From contig CAIMEK010000395.1 in the NCBI GenBank assembly GCA_903839965.1, positions 1 through 6,127 of the forward strand: DNA of 6,127 nucleotides, given 5' to 3'. The stretch's first letter is position 1, and each line of letters opens with the position of its first letter. Shown here piece by piece: positions 4,860-6,127 of the stretch. The DNA is from an uncultured Acetobacteraceae bacterium (GTDB lineage Bacteria; Pseudomonadota; Alphaproteobacteria; Acetobacterales; Acetobacteraceae). Below the pieces are notes generated by a model. It had not been told where the DNA came from, searched no databases, and saw only the letters and a program-made list of their open reading frames with translations. The position numbers were made by a program, and so were the translations under genes.

Positions 4860-6127
4860 GCGCAGCGGCCGGGCTGGGGACGCGCCGGGGCGTGCCGCGC
4901 TCCCGCCAGCCCGCAGGCGCACCTTTCGGGCGCGTCACCCGGACGCCTGTGCGGTGCTGCTGATCGTCGCGACGGTGCTGGCGGTGAATGTGACGGCGCT
5001 GACGGGCTGGCTCGATCCCGATCCGATGCTGGTGCTGAGCGGGCTGGCCCATGCCGGCCAGGCCGGGCTGCTGCCGGGCGGGCCGGGCTGGACCGACCCG
5101 AATATCGGCACCACCACCCAGGCGCTCGGCCATTTGTCGGCGCTCGAGCTGCTGGGCGGGAAGATGCCGTGGTGGAACCCGTACAGCGGCGTCGGTCTGC
5201 CGCTGGCCGCCGCGATGCAGCCGTCCTCGCTGTTCCTGCCCTTCGTGCTGCTGCTGGCGTTCCAGAAGGGCGTGCTGTGGCTGAAGATCAGCATGCAGAT
5301 CGTGGCCGGCGTGGCGACCTACGGGCTGCTTCGGCAACTCGACCTGGCCCGCCTCGCGGCGCTCGCCGGCGGCCTGATCTTTGCGATGAACGGCACCTTC
5401 GGCTGGCACGGCGCCTACGCGCCCGCGCTGCCGCCGGCGTTCCTGCCGCTCATCCTCCTCGGGGTGGAACTGGCCGTCGCCCGCGCCCGCGCCGGCCGGC
5501 CCGGCGGGGTGCTGGCGCTGGCCGCCGGGCTGGCGTGGTCGCTGTACGCCGGCTTCCCGGAAACCGCTTATGTGGACGGGCTGCTGGCCGGCGCCTGGTC
5601 GCTGCTGCGTGGGCTGGAACCGGACAGCTCCGGCCGCCGCCTCGCCGTGCTGGGGCGCGTCGCCGCCGGTGGGCTGCTCGGCCTGCTGCTGGCCGCGCCG
5701 ATCCTGCTGGTGTTCGGCGAGTACATGCACAGCTCGACGATGGGCCTGCGCACCGTCGGGTTCGGCGCCTTCGCCTATCCGCCGCGCTTCACCGCCATGC
5801 CGTTCTTCCCGCATGTGTTCGGCCTGCCCAGCGGGTTGTGGGTCGAGGACCGCGAGCACGTGCTCGCCATCGTTTTCGCCCTCAACGGCGGCTGGCTCGG
5901 CCTCGCCGTTGCCTTCCTGGCCACGCTCGCCGCCCTCACGCCGGGCCGCCGGCGCCCCCTGCGCTGGCTGCTCGCCGGCTGGATCGTGGTCAGCTTCCTC
6001 AAGACCCTGGCAGTGCCGGGGGTGACGGCGCTGGTCAACCTGATCCCCGGCGCGGCGCTGATCCCGTGGTTCCGCTACGGCCCGCCGGCCTGGGAGATGG
6101 CGGCGGCGGTGCTGGCGGCGCTGGCCA
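4846..6127 (+). CDS. YfhO-like polytopic membrane protein (putative GT-C glycosyltransferase), 3' truncated by window edge
   Basis: The frame is open from 4696 to the right edge and contains no ATG before 5026, which lies after the first membrane segment. TTG 4846 is the best start: it gives an arginine-rich N-tail of about 35 residues followed by a first membrane helix (about 36-56), in keeping with the positive-inside rule, and overlaps the GT2 gene by 14 nt. GTG 4954 is the alternative. From TTG, 427 residues are visible. Family features are TDPN (83-86) with the Asp expected in the first outer loop, KMPWWNPYSGVGLP (106-119), matching the P-x-W-N-P-x-x-x-G segment of YfhO proteins, and GFPETAY (236-242). 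At least eight hydrophobic segments follow, for example near 128-145, 148-162, 170-182, 196-212, 222-236, 270-290, 340-365 and 373-390. Such proteins are held to be lipid-linked-sugar-dependent transferases in the cytoplasmic membrane; the acceptor here is unknown. The usual length (about 700-850) means nearly half is missing at the right. Confidence 0.8.
   Translation, partial: MIRAERSGRAGDAPGRAALPPARRRTFRARHPDACAVLLIVATVLAVNVTALTGWLDPDPMLVLSGLAHAGQAGLLPGGPGWTDPNIGTTTQALGHLSALELLGGKMPWWNPYSGVGLPLAAAMQPSSLFLPFVLLLAFQKGVLWLKISMQIVAGVATYGLLRQLDLARLAALAGGLIFAMNGTFGWHGAYAPALPPAFLPLILLGVELAVARARAGRPGGVLALAAGLAWSLYAGFPETAYVDGLLAGAWSLLRGLEPDSSGRRLAVLGRVAAGGLLGLLLAAPILLVFGEYMHSSTMGLRTVGFGAFAYPPRFTAMPFFPHVFGLPSGLWVEDREHVLAIVFALNGGWLGLAVAFLATLAALTPGRRRPLRWLLAGWIVVSFLKTLAVPGVTALVNLIPGAALIPWFRYGPPAWEMAAAVLAALA

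Noticed and set aside
4585..5859. Long minus-strand open frame (424 codons) opposite the DPM1-like and YfhO-like genes
   Set aside because: Low-complexity Gln/Arg/Gly/Pro composition and no domain; the plus strand encodes conserved proteins across the same bases.

Overview
This is a very GC-rich, gene-dense bacterial segment with codons strongly biased to G/C in the third position. The gene set and base composition fit a high-GC proteobacterium; an alphaproteobacterium of the Acetobacteraceae type is my guess, but the window holds no taxonomic marker. No tRNA, rRNA, CRISPR array, insertion sequence or prophage gene is visible. Coding density is close to complete.

Layout: positions 1-320 hold the 5' end of a minus-strand gene for a threonine synthase-like PLP enzyme that runs off the left edge. 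An 86-bp divergent intergenic region (321-406) follows. It contains a perfect 12-bp palindrome and a promoter-like -35/-10 pair whose predicted start site falls on or next to the next ATG. From 407 to the right edge, six plus-strand genes follow without gaps: a DAO-type FAD oxidoreductase (407-1477), a membrane-anchored GT2/GtrB-like protein with a degenerate active site (1464-2498), an NAD(P)-dependent SDR/epimerase-like protein (2495-3265), a xylose-isomerase-like TIM-barrel sugar isomerase/epimerase (3262-4071), a soluble DPM1-like GT2 glycosyltransferase (4071-4859), and a large YfhO-like polytopic membrane protein, probably starting at TTG 4846 and truncated by the right edge. Every junction is an overlap (14, 4, 4, 1 and probably 14 nt), so the six genes are almost certainly one translationally coupled operon.

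Read together, the operon looks like a dedicated pathway for a modified, probably lipid-linked sugar. Three redox or isomerase enzymes (FAD, NAD(P), metal TIM barrel) could remodel a sugar. A DPM1-like GT2 could place a sugar on polyprenyl phosphate. The GtrB-like protein could act as its membrane partner, and the YfhO-like protein could be the GT-C transferase that uses the lipid-linked donor on the periplasmic side. The pathway and product are inference; the family assignments come from visible motifs. The most notable points are the complementary pair of GT2 proteins (one with an intact catalytic domain and no membrane segments, the other the reverse), the Tyr-x3-Arg in the SDR, and the formal resemblance to FAD-plus-SDR epimerisation of lipid-linked sugars in DprE1/DprE2 systems.
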